Of a stretch of 11,381 bases of DNA, positions 1 to 6,034 are shown piece by piece. The stretch covers positions 9,946-21,326 of the forward strand of contig DMFR01000221.1 of NCBI GenBank assembly GCA_003450125.1. The letters are read 5' to 3'. Under the pieces are notes generated by a model. The model ran no database searches and was not told the DNA's origin. It was given only the letters and a program-made list of their open reading frames with translations. Position numbers and translations under genes: made by a program. Position 1 is the first letter of the stretch; every line of letters starts with the position of its first letter. This stretch comes from Prolixibacteraceae bacterium. Its GTDB lineage: Bacteria > Bacteroidota > Bacteroidia > Bacteroidales > Prolixibacteraceae.

Positions 1-2033
1 TACTGGCCCTGATCATGCTTGCCGCCCTTCTGATGATCAGCCGTGATGCCGGCATTTCAGGCGATGAAGAGGTTCATTACCTCCATTCTGAAATGGTTTA
101 CAATTACTTCAGTACCATGGGCCATGATCAGTCATCCATTGATACCCCCAAAACACATCTTCAATATTACGGGCAATCGTATGACAACCTGACTACCTTT
201 CTGATCCATTGGTTCGGCATCAAAGACATCTACGCCTTCAGGCACCTGATGAGCAGCCTGGCAGGCTGGCTAACTATTGTGGTAACAGCCTTGTTTGCAG
301 CCTATTTCTCGGGCTATGGAGCATCCCTTTTTGTTCTATTGCTGTTTGCCGTTTCACCTACCTTCCTGGGTCATGCCCAAAACAATCTGAAAGACATTCC
401 TTTTGCCCTGGCCTATATGGCAAGTATTTACTATTCTTTGAAACTTGTTTATACGGAAGGGAAACCCACCTATAAAACAATCCTACTGCTGATTTTAAGC
501 ATTGCCCTTGCCATAGGAATCCGCGCCGGAGGCTTACTATCGGTGTTCTACCTGGGGTTTTTCATGTTCCTGAAAGTCATGATGGATTGGCTTACACACA
601 AAAGTCTGGACTTGAAAAGCGTGAAGAAATACCTGTTCCTTTTTACTGTTATTTTCATCTCAGGATACCTTCTTAGCCTAATTACCTGGCCTTATGCCCT
701 GCAAAACCCTTTGCTGAATCCCTGGAAATCCTACCAGGTGATGACCGATTACCCGGTAACCGTGCGCCAGATCTTTGAAGGAAGGTTCGATTGGTCCGAT
801 TTCCACCCCTGGTATTACCTGCCTAAATACATGGCCATTACCATACCATTAATCGTCTTTCCAGGGATGGCCGCTTTAATTTTCTTGGCCAAAAAGAAAT
901 TTTCATCCAACCACAAAGTGCAGTTGCTGCTCGTCGCCTTTACAGTCTTGTTCCCACTGGTCTATGTCATACTGAAAGGATCAAACCTGTATGGATCATG
1001 GCGCCATTTTCTGTTTGTCTATCCGGGCATTGTCCTCCTTTCGGCACTTGGCTTTCATGCCTTATGGGAAAAGTTTCAACAGCGCATTTTGCGCATAGGA
1101 TTTATTGTATTACTGCTGGTCTTATCGTTTCATCCTGTGCGCTTTATGGCCGCCAACCACCCCTATTATTACTTGTATTACAATCAGCTGGTGGGCGGAC
1201 TGAAAGGCGCTTACGGAAATTACGAAACCGATTATTATTACCATTCCATGCGTAAAGGGGCTGAATGGCTTCAACAATACCTTAAAAAGGAGCCACACAA
1301 CAGTCCCGTTATTGTAGGAGGCAACTTTCCCATCCAATGGTATTTCCGAAACAACACGGACGTTAACTTTGTCTATATCCCCTACCAGAACCGCAGTGAA
1401 TCCGATTGGGATTACGCCATCATCGCCAACAGTTATATACCGGCTTGCCAGTTAAAAAATAAAACTTGGCCTCCTGTCAATACGATCCATACCATCACCG
1501 CTGATGGAATACCGATTTGTGCAGTCATTAAGCGCGTTACCAAAGATGATCTGGAAGGATTAAAGGCCCTTGAAAAGGGAGATAACATTAAATCTGCGCT
1601 TTTATTGCAAAAAGCAGTGCAGGCAGATCCTCAAAATGAATGGATCTGTTATAAATTTGCACAATCTTTGGCAAGGCAAAACAGGAACGGGGAAGCGGTT
1701 CAACAATTTAATAAGAGCCTGGAGATTAACCCTGAATTCGAACCTTCCCTAATCATGTTGGGCGCACAGGCGCTGATCGGGTATGACAAGGTAAAAGCTG
1801 CCGGTTATTTCAGGAAGGCCATGATAGCCAACCGTAAATACATGGATGCTTACGTTCAACTGGCGGCAATTTACGGTGAAACCAATGTAGAACTGGCGCG
1901 TAAAATTCTAAAGGACGGCCTGAAGATCAATCCGCGCTACAAACCTGCCCTTCAGGCTTTGGCCAATTCCTATCGAAGGACGGCCCCGGAAGTGGCCAGG
2001 AAATACGATGAATTAATGAATACTTTAAAATAA
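1..2033 (+). CDS. GT39/GT-C-like membrane glycosyltransferase with C-terminal TPR domain (5' partial)
   Basis: Likely an inner-membrane glycosyltransferase that uses a polyprenyl-phosphate-linked sugar and acts on the periplasmic side; the acceptor is unknown. The reading frame is open to the left edge (Leu-Ala-Leu-Ile precedes the first Met at 15), so the start and part of the first membrane helix are missing. Counting from that Met, an acidic loop GDEEVHY (16-22) follows the first helix, as in GT-C enzymes where Asp/Glu there is catalytic. A NNLKDIPFA motif (about 123-131) recalls the lumenal loop of GT39 relatives. About eight or nine hydrophobic segments extend to about residue 380. A soluble stretch follows, and from about 510 to the end there are four or so TPR-like helical pairs (for example QNRNGEAVQQFNKSLEINP). 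The fold class is well supported; the substrate is not. It is probably cotranscribed with the small gene 17 bases downstream. Confidence 0.8.
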   Translation, partial: LALIMLAALLMISRDAGISGDEEVHYLHSEMVYNYFSTMGHDQSSIDTPKTHLQYYGQSYDNLTTFLIHWFGIKDIYAFRHLMSSLAGWLTIVVTALFAAYFSGYGASLFVLLLFAVSPTFLGHAQNNLKDIPFALAYMASIYYSLKLVYTEGKPTYKTILLLILSIALAIGIRAGGLLSVFYLGFFMFLKVMMDWLTHKSLDLKSVKKYLFLFTVIFISGYLLSLITWPYALQNPLLNPWKSYQVMTDYPVTVRQIFEGRFDWSDFHPWYYLPKYMAITIPLIVFPGMAALIFLAKKKFSSNHKVQLLLVAFTVLFPLVYVILKGSNLYGSWRHFLFVYPGIVLLSALGFHALWEKFQQRILRIGFIVLLLVLSFHPVRFMAANHPYYYLYYNQLVGGLKGAYGNYETDYYYHSMRKGAEWLQQYLKKEPHNSPVIVGGNFPIQWYFRNNTDVNFVYIPYQNRSESDWDYAIIANSYIPACQLKNKTWPPVNTIHTITADGIPICAVIKRVTKDDLEGLKALEKGDNIKSALLLQKAVQADPQNEWICYKFAQSLARQNRNGEAVQQFNKSLEINPEFEPSLIMLGAQALIGYDKVKAAGYFRKAMIANRKYMDAYVQLAAIYGETNVELARKILKDGLKINPRYKPALQALANSYRRTAPEVARKYDELMNTLK

Positions 2034-2050
2034 CGTTTAAAATCAAAACA

Positions 2051-2311
2051 ATGAAAAAATTAATCCTATTTGCCTTATTCGCCTTGTTGTTCGTTGGAGG
2101 TCCATCTGCTGTTTTTGCGCAGGGCGAAGATTCAACAGACGTTTCACTGGACGCACCAAAAGATACCATTTCTATTGACAAAATGGATCCTACCTTTTAC
2201 AATGAAGAAACACCCAAAGAAACTTCCAACACCATGACCTATGCCGTGATCGGGGGTGTTGTTGTGATTGCAGGAGCCGCCTTCTACTTCATGAAAAAGA
2301 AAAAGAAATAA
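2051..2311 (+). CDS. Small exported, C-terminally membrane-anchored protein
   Basis: An 86-residue protein that I do not recognise as a named family. It has a classic signal peptide (MKKLILFALFALLFVGG, with likely cleavage after AVFA or AQ near residue 24). A short acidic, Thr/Asp-rich linker follows (about 25-58). Next comes one hydrophobic helix, TYAVIGGVVVIAGAAFYFM (about 62-80), and a terminal run of five lysines that would act as a cytoplasmic stop-transfer signal. The predicted topology is an extracytoplasmic acidic segment tethered by a C-terminal helix. It starts 17 bases after the glycosyltransferase stop and is followed at once by an intrinsic terminator, so it looks like the last gene of that transcript. 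Export and anchoring are read from sequence; a role beside the glycosyltransferase is only inferred from position. Confidence 0.75.
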   Translation: MKKLILFALFALLFVGGPSAVFAQGEDSTDVSLDAPKDTISIDKMDPTFYNEETPKETSNTMTYAVIGGVVVIAGAAFYFMKKKKK

Positions 2312-2335
2312 GCGCTTTATCCCAAGCGATAAAAG

Positions 2336-2363
2336 AAGCCGGCCCTGGAAGCCGGCTTTTTTT
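2336..2363 (+). terminator. Rho-independent terminator after the small membrane protein gene
   Basis: An 8-bp stem, AAGCCGGC pairing with GCCGGCTT, flanks the loop CCTGGAA and runs into seven T residues (2357-2363). It lies 24 bases after the stop codon of the preceding gene. A weaker hairpin, CGCTT/AAGCG (2313-2317 with 2324-2328), sits just before it. This ends the + strand transcript. Confidence 0.9.
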
Positions 2364-2479
2364 GTTGAAATAAATAGGTATATACTTCTACTAATGCCTG
2401 TTAAATATATCTGTTCAAAATATCGTTAAACAGTTCATTACTCTTTCTCCGGTTACTCCGTTTAATGTCATACTGTCAA

Positions 2480-2679
2480 ATCAATACAGACTCAATACAG
2501 AGTCAATACCAAGTCAAGTGTTAATGGGTACATTACGGGTACATTACGGGTACATCACGGGTACATTACGGGTTCATGAACCCATTATGTACCCATTATC
2601 TACCCATTATCTACCCATTAACACTTGACTTGGTATTGACTCTGTATTGACTTTGTATTGACTCTGTATTGACTCTGTA
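2480..2679. repeat. Long imperfect palindrome made of 11-bp phased repeat units
   Basis: Outer arms 2481-2530 and 2612-2661 are complementary over 50 positions with two mismatches. The centre is the perfect palindrome GGGTTCATGAACCC (2570-2583). Almost the whole element has an 11-bp period. TCAATAC-type units begin near 2480, 2491, 2502 and 2513. GGGTACATTAC-type units begin at 2526, 2537, 2548, 2559 and 2570. CCC of ACCCATTATCT-type units falls at 2581, 2592, 2603 and 2614. TATTGACTCTG-type units begin at 2634, 2645, 2656 and 2667. The left inner arm has one unit more than the right, so the outer and inner symmetry centres differ by 5.5 bp. As RNA it would form a long hairpin with mismatches recurring each repeat unit. 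Function is unknown; expansion by slippage within a palindrome is an inference. Confidence 0.9.
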
Positions 2680-2789
2680 GAATTCGAATCATGTCCAAAG
2701 CTTACGCTAATAGACAGGAAAGAATATTGGTATAACTTAAAGGGAGAAGTAAAATGTGTTTATGCGGTTAAAAATATAAACATATAAAC

Positions 2790-2861
2790 AATAAACACAT
2801 AGGCACATAGTACACTTAGTTTAAAACTATTCTATGTGCCCTATGTGCCTATGTGTTTATT
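2790..2861. repeat. Perfect 21-bp inverted repeat with nested palindrome, possible nadD terminator
   Basis: Arms 2790-2810 and 2841-2861 are exact reverse complements (core ACACATAGGCACATAG), with a 30-base spacer. Inside the spacer is a second small palindrome, TAGTTT-A-AAACTA (2817-2829). A 9-base direct repeat CTATGTGCC (2832-2840 and 2841-2849) abuts the right arm. The right arm lies 36 bases after the nadD stop, and on the - strand the hairpin is followed by a T-rich tail (GTTTATATGTTTATATTTTT). This suits a weak terminator or 3'-end stabiliser for the yicC-to-nadD operon. It could also be a copy of a dispersed intergenic repeat. Confidence 0.8.
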
Positions 2862-2897
2862 AAAAAGGAAATAAATAAAAGGAATGGTCTTGCCGGA

Positions 2898-3476
2898 TTA
2901 TTTCTTATAGAAGTTCATTTGTTGCATATAATCCCAGCTGCGGTAAGGCAGGAAATGACGGATATCCTTGCCGGCCTTGATCGACTCGCGGATAAAGGTA
3001 GAGGAAATTTCCATCAAAGGGGCATCGGCTACCTGGACGCGGGGGTACATCTTAGCCTTTTCAGGATTGAAGCCCGGACGGGGGTATACAATGATGTCGT
3101 AATTGGCCAGCAATACTTCGGAATTTTTCCATTTGTTGATGCTTTCCAGGTTATCTGAACCCATCAGGATATAGAATTGATGGGTAGGATATTTTTCGGT
3201 CATGTAGGCCAGCGTATCGATCGTAAAAGAAGGCTTGGGCAGACTGAATTCTACCTTGGAAGCCCGGAAACGCAGGTCATCGCCAATGGCACGGTTGACC
3301 AATTCAAGGCGCTGGTAATCGTCCAACAGGGTCTTCTTCTTTTTAAGGGGATTTTGAGGACTCACCACAAACCAAAGCTGGTCGATCTCGGTGTATTCGA
3401 CCATGTAATTGGCAATGGCCATGTGTCCCACGTGAATGGGGTTAAATGAGCCAAAGTAGAGTCCTGTTTTAATCAT
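2898..3476 (-). CDS. nadD: Nicotinate-nucleotide adenylyltransferase
   Basis: Cytoplasmic enzyme of NAD biosynthesis that joins nicotinate mononucleotide and ATP to give deamido-NAD and pyrophosphate. The 192-residue protein has the usual NadD length. The N-terminal nucleotidyltransferase signature GLYFGSFNPIHVGH (residues 5-18) supplies the HxGH motif, H15 and H18. The second signature ISSTFIR (157-163) supplies the Ser/Thr and Arg that bind ATP phosphates. It is the last gene of the - strand operon, starting 21 bases after the gmk stop, a neighbourhood common in Bacteroidota. The start at 3476 puts the HxGH motif at the expected distance from the N-terminus. A strong inverted repeat follows downstream. 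Confidence 0.95.
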   Translation of the reverse strand: MIKTGLYFGSFNPIHVGHMAIANYMVEYTEIDQLWFVVSPQNPLKKKKTLLDDYQRLELVNRAIGDDLRFRASKVEFSLPKPSFTIDTLAYMTEKYPTHQFYILMGSDNLESINKWKNSEVLLANYDIIVYPRPGFNPEKAKMYPRVQVADAPLMEISSTFIRESIKAGKDIRHFLPYRSWDYMQQMNFYKK

Positions 3477-3497
3477 GATGTTGGGTTCAATATAAAT

Positions 3498-4091
3498 TTA
3501 GCTATTGGCTGATGGCGTCTGGCAACTGGCAATAAATGCACGGATACAACATTCGGCCTCTTCAAAGGCCTTTGCAAGATCATCATTGACGATGATGCAG
3601 TCGAACTGGGGAGCAAAAGTCAATTCAAATTCGGCTTTTGCGACGCGCTTTTCAATCACTTCCATAGCATCTGTTGATCTAAAAACAAGCCGTTTGCGCA
3701 ATTCATCAACCGATGGCGGTTGCACAAATACTGCAAGAGCCTCATCCCCATAATACTTCTTGATGTTGCAGCCGCCTACCACATCAATATCAAAGAGAAC
3801 ATTTTTACCGCTTTCGCGGATACGTTCAACTTCAGACTTCAGGGTTCCGTAATAGGTTCCCGGGTAAACTTCTTCCCATTCCAGAAATTCATTGTTGTCA
3901 ATTTTACTTCTGAATTCTTCCTCGGAAAGGAAATAATAATCCTTTCCATCGGTTTCAGTGTGTCGCTTTGCACGACTGGTAGCTGATATGGAGAATTCGA
4001 GGTTTAAATCCTGCGTAAGCAAGTGCCTGACAATGGTCGTTTTACCTGCTCCAGAGGGGGCTGAAAATATGATTAGTTTGCCTTGGTTCAT
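3498..4091 (-). CDS. gmk: Guanylate kinase
   Basis: Phosphorylates GMP to GDP with ATP in cytoplasmic purine nucleotide metabolism. The 197-residue protein is of normal length. The P-loop SAPSGAGKTT is at residues 10-19. The GMP-binding region is recognisable in SATSRAKRHTETDGKDYYF (about 36-54), with the two conserved Arg of S-x-T-x-R-x-x-R. LEWEEVYPGTYYGT (about 69-82) gives the Glu and Tyr that contact the guanine. FDIDVVGG (about 101-108) matches the segment usually read DIDxQGG in this family; here Val replaces Gln. The last residues are a short polar tail. It is flanked by the inserted HEPN gene upstream (16-base gap) and nadD downstream (21-base gap). In most relatives yicC would be the direct upstream neighbour. 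Confidence 0.96.
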   Translation of the reverse strand: MNQGKLIIFSAPSGAGKTTIVRHLLTQDLNLEFSISATSRAKRHTETDGKDYYFLSEEEFRSKIDNNEFLEWEEVYPGTYYGTLKSEVERIRESGKNVLFDIDVVGGCNIKKYYGDEALAVFVQPPSVDELRKRLVFRSTDAMEVIEKRVAKAEFELTFAPQFDCIIVNDDLAKAFEEAECCIRAFIASCQTPSANS

Positions 4092-4107
4092 TTATTAGAT
4101 TGTGCTT

Positions 4108-4509
4108 TTATTTATTTTCTGACTCAATGGACTGGAAAAGAATTTCATATATTCTTCTGGCAATATTATAAAGCTTAATACTTTCGTTCATTGTAGGCTT
4201 ACCTGTAGATAGCAATCCTACTTCTCCCGGATACCGAGAACTCGTATATACATTATCAAGCATTTCAAGTTCCAATTCATCGACTGATGAAATTAGAAAG
4301 GATTCTGTTAATGCATACAATCTTGTTAAATTATGAATGCGTGACATCCTAATTCCTTTTTCTTCGATCAGGGCTTTAAATGCTTTTTCTACACTCTGTT
4401 GAGCATGAAATGCAACTACATTGGTCACAAATTCATCACTGAGGTTATTTTCACAGCTACGTAAATCAGTTTGGGCAAATTCAAGCCATTGTTTCGTGCT
4501 TGCTTTCAT
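4108..4509 (-). CDS. HEPN domain protein paired with MNT nucleotidyltransferase
   Basis: An all-helical HEPN-fold protein of 133 residues. N-terminal WLEFAQTDLRSCENNL, then VVAFHAQQSVEKAFKALIEEKG, then RIHNLTRLYAL, then the SSRYPGE segment near residue 92, are the order and wording of the PF05168-type HEPN family. Such proteins pair with minimal nucleotidyltransferases. Some HEPN partners are RNases or toxins, others have no known activity. The RX4-6H RNase motif is not seen in its usual place near the last helices; the RMSRIH match lies in the second half of the first bundle. The gene overlaps the end of the nucleotidyltransferase gene by 29 bases, which suggests translational coupling. Family assignment is firm; toxin activity is uncertain. 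Confidence 0.85.
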   Translation of the reverse strand: MKASTKQWLEFAQTDLRSCENNLSDEFVTNVVAFHAQQSVEKAFKALIEEKGIRMSRIHNLTRLYALTESFLISSVDELELEMLDNVYTSSRYPGEVGLLSTGKPTMNESIKLYNIARRIYEILFQSIESENK

Positions 4510-4837
4510 AGATCACAATTCCTTTTGTGAGTAATTCTTCAGAAAAGTTGGTGTTCGCCAATTTAAACTGTTCGAACATGGGTATGGTAAACACCATTAA
4601 ATCAATCGGTATCTGTTTGGCAACCGAACGGATTAATGAACTGACCTTTAAGTATAATTCTTGCTTTTCCTTAAAAGTAACAGGCATGCTATGGTCATTA
4701 AGAACAACAAAAACATCCAAATCACTATCCTGGTCAGGTGTCCCGTAGGCATACGAACCAAATAATATAACCAGGAAAGGATCTAATTTACTTAGGATGC
4801 TTTCAAGTTGTTGTATGTATTTATTTTCTGGTACCAT
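4481..4837 (-). CDS. Minimal nucleotidyltransferase (MNT) domain protein
   Basis: A 118-residue DNA polymerase beta-like nucleotidyltransferase. ILFGSYAYGTPDQDSDLDVFVVL carries the GSx10DxD signature (GS then DLD), and IPIDLMVF supplies the likely third catalytic Asp. All three metal-binding carboxylates therefore appear intact. In characterised MNT/HEPN pairs the MNT protein AMPylates and silences the HEPN toxin; whether this family does so is not known. It lies 12 bases after the yicC stop and overlaps the HEPN gene, so it is transcribed with both. The start at 4837 gives a normal N-terminal helix (NKYIQQLESIL). Confidence 0.88.
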   Translation of the reverse strand: MVPENKYIQQLESILSKLDPFLVILFGSYAYGTPDQDSDLDVFVVLNDHSMPVTFKEKQELYLKVSSLIRSVAKQIPIDLMVFTIPMFEQFKLANTNFSEELLTKGIVIYESKHETMA

Positions 4838-4849
4838 AACAATTCCCTT

Positions 4850-5725
4850 TTATAGGACATTCAACACTTGCTCTTTGATTTTCTCCAGGTTATCTTTCAT
4901 CTGAACGACAATGCGTTGAAGGCTGCTCTCATTGGCTTTTGAACCAATGGTATTGATCTCGCGACCTATTTCCTGAGCAATGAAACCAAGCTTGCGTCCT
5001 GAGGGCTCTGTTTCGTCCATTGTTTCGGTGAAATAGCTGCAATGGTTGGTAAGGCGAACCTTTTCTTCATTGATATCCAGCTTTTCCAGGTAATAAATCA
5101 GTTCCTGCTCAAAACGGTTCTTGTCTATACTCCCATTCAGTTGCAGGGCATCCAGGCTATCTTTGATCTTGGCCCTGACGTTTTCCATCCTCTGGGTTTC
5201 AAAAGGCTCAACCTGTTGGAGCAGATCAAGAATGTTGGCCACATTGGCAACAATGTCCGCTTTAAGGGCAAGGCCTTCCTGATCACGGAAACGGTTCAGC
5301 TCTTCCAGTGACTTGATCAGGTTTTCACGAACCACCAGCCATTCGGTTTCATCCAGTTCATCATACACCATCTTCACGGTTTCAGGAAGACGCATGATGC
5401 TTTCCATAATGGTTCCGTTGATCTCAAGTCCCAATTCCTTGTGGATGGTCTTCATCTGGCGGTAATAATCCTTCACAATGGAAACATTGATCTTGGAAGT
5501 GCTTTCCGTTCCAAGGTTGTCCAGGTAAAGTGCAAAATCTACCTTTCCGCGGGTAAGCATTTCGGAGATCAGACGGCGGATCTCAATGTCTTTCTCCCTA
5601 TACATGGCCGGAATCCGGGTATTGATATCGAGCTGTTTGCTATTGAGCGACTTAATTTCAAGGGTGATTTTCTTATTTCCTACTTCGAATTCGGTTTTCC
5701 CAAATCCTGTCATTGATCTGATCAT
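4850..5725 (-). CDS. yicC: YicC family endoribonuclease / RNA turnover factor
   Basis: Member of the YicC/YloC family (291 residues, normal length), whose E. coli member is an endoribonuclease linked to small-RNA turnover. The family hallmarks are present: N-terminal MIRSMTGFGKTEFE, then LEIKSLNSKQLDINTRIP (about 22-39), and the C-terminal block with GRKLGFIAQEIGREINTIGSK (about 242-262) that ends in VQMKDNLEKIKEQVLNVL. It is the first gene of the - strand operon. It is preceded by a good Bacteroidota-type promoter and followed after 12 bases by the MNT gene. RNA turnover activity is inferred from the family. Confidence 0.95.
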   Translation of the reverse strand: MIRSMTGFGKTEFEVGNKKITLEIKSLNSKQLDINTRIPAMYREKDIEIRRLISEMLTRGKVDFALYLDNLGTESTSKINVSIVKDYYRQMKTIHKELGLEINGTIMESIMRLPETVKMVYDELDETEWLVVRENLIKSLEELNRFRDQEGLALKADIVANVANILDLLQQVEPFETQRMENVRAKIKDSLDALQLNGSIDKNRFEQELIYYLEKLDINEEKVRLTNHCSYFTETMDETEPSGRKLGFIAQEIGREINTIGSKANESSLQRIVVQMKDNLEKIKEQVLNVL

Positions 5726-5745
5726 TTATAGATATTTTAGAGTGC

Positions 5746-5776
5746 TAAAGATAATACTTTGAATGCGAACATCAAA
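5746..5776 (-). promoter_or_regulatory. Candidate Bacteroidota sigma-ABfr-type promoter for yicC
   Basis: On the - strand, TTTG (5776-5773) is followed by exactly 19 bases and then TATCTTTA (5753-5746). This is close to the Bacteroidota -33 TTTG and -7 TAnnTTTG consensus, with one mismatch in the last -7 base. The predicted start of transcription leaves a leader of only about 15 bases before the yicC ATG at 5725. No transcript data support it. Confidence 0.5.
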
Positions 5777-5885
5777 AAAGAACGGTGGAATATGGTTTTA
5801 AGGACATTTAGAACTTTTTTCATAAGGTATTAATGTGTAATTTCTTTGACTAAAAAACATGTAATGCTTGTATAAACGACTGTCT

Positions 5886-5931
5886 ATCGGTACGATAAAA
5901 ATACAGATCTAAATACTTTGTTTATACCGAT
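5886..5931. repeat. Small inverted repeat ahead of the hsdS promoter, possible operator
   Basis: ATCGGTA (5886-5892) and TACCGAT (5925-5931) are exact inverted copies, with 32 bases between them. Matching also continues loosely in CGATAAA against TTTATAC on the inner side. The pair sits in the divergent region between yicC and hsdS, upstream of the candidate hsdS promoter. It could be a regulator binding site, but seven base pairs in AT-rich DNA may be chance. Confidence 0.25.
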
Positions 5932-5943
5932 TGATAAGTTACA

Positions 5944-5974
5944 TTTGTCTTTAATCAAATGAATTGTATCTAAT
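5944..5974 (+). promoter_or_regulatory. Weak candidate promoter for the hsdS operon
   Basis: TTTG (5944-5947), then 19 bases, then TATCTAAT (5967-5974). The spacing fits the Bacteroidota promoter, but the -7 box matches the TAnnTTTG consensus only in part. It would give a leader of about 50 bases before the ATG at 6035. It is the best match I found in this intergenic region on this strand. Confidence 0.3.
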
Positions 5975-6034
5975 TGAAATTAAGGTTTATATATCCTCGA
6001 GACGTTGAGGCTGGTGGCAACCAAGGTTAATAAC

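Larger units (their letters stand above)
2312..2897. other. Gene-free spacer between convergent transcription units
   Basis: These 586 bases lie between the + strand small-protein gene and the - strand nadD gene. No convincing coding frame is seen. The spacer holds the terminator, an AT-rich stretch with no clear signal (2364-2479), the 11-bp phased palindrome (2480-2679), another AT-rich stretch (2680-2789), and a perfect 21-bp inverted repeat (2790-2861). Both genes point into the region, so these structures more likely act in termination or transcript 3'-end protection than as promoters. Confidence 0.7.

Noticed and set aside
2398..2440. CTGTT ... AACAG inverted repeat
   Set aside because: Only five base pairs in AT-rich sequence with a long loop, so chance is the better explanation.
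2480..2679. CRISPR array or iteron origin
   Set aside because: The units are 11 bp with no unique spacers, and they occur on both arms of a palindrome. No cas or rep gene is nearby.
2853..3158. Open frame on the + strand across the nadD region
   Set aside because: It lies antisense to nadD, which has clear family motifs, and its translation has no recognisable features. The antisense frames over gmk, yicC and the MNT gene were dropped for the same reason.
5911..5920. AATACTTTG as a -7 box for hsdS (a similar string is at 5753-5761)
   Set aside because: The spacing inside the box is one base short of TAnnTTTG, and no TTTG or TTG lies at a fitting distance upstream.
6005..6034. TTG start for hsdS, adding ten residues
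   Set aside because: An ATG at 6035 gives the usual short N-terminus before the first TRD, and the extra residues look unrelated to HsdS.
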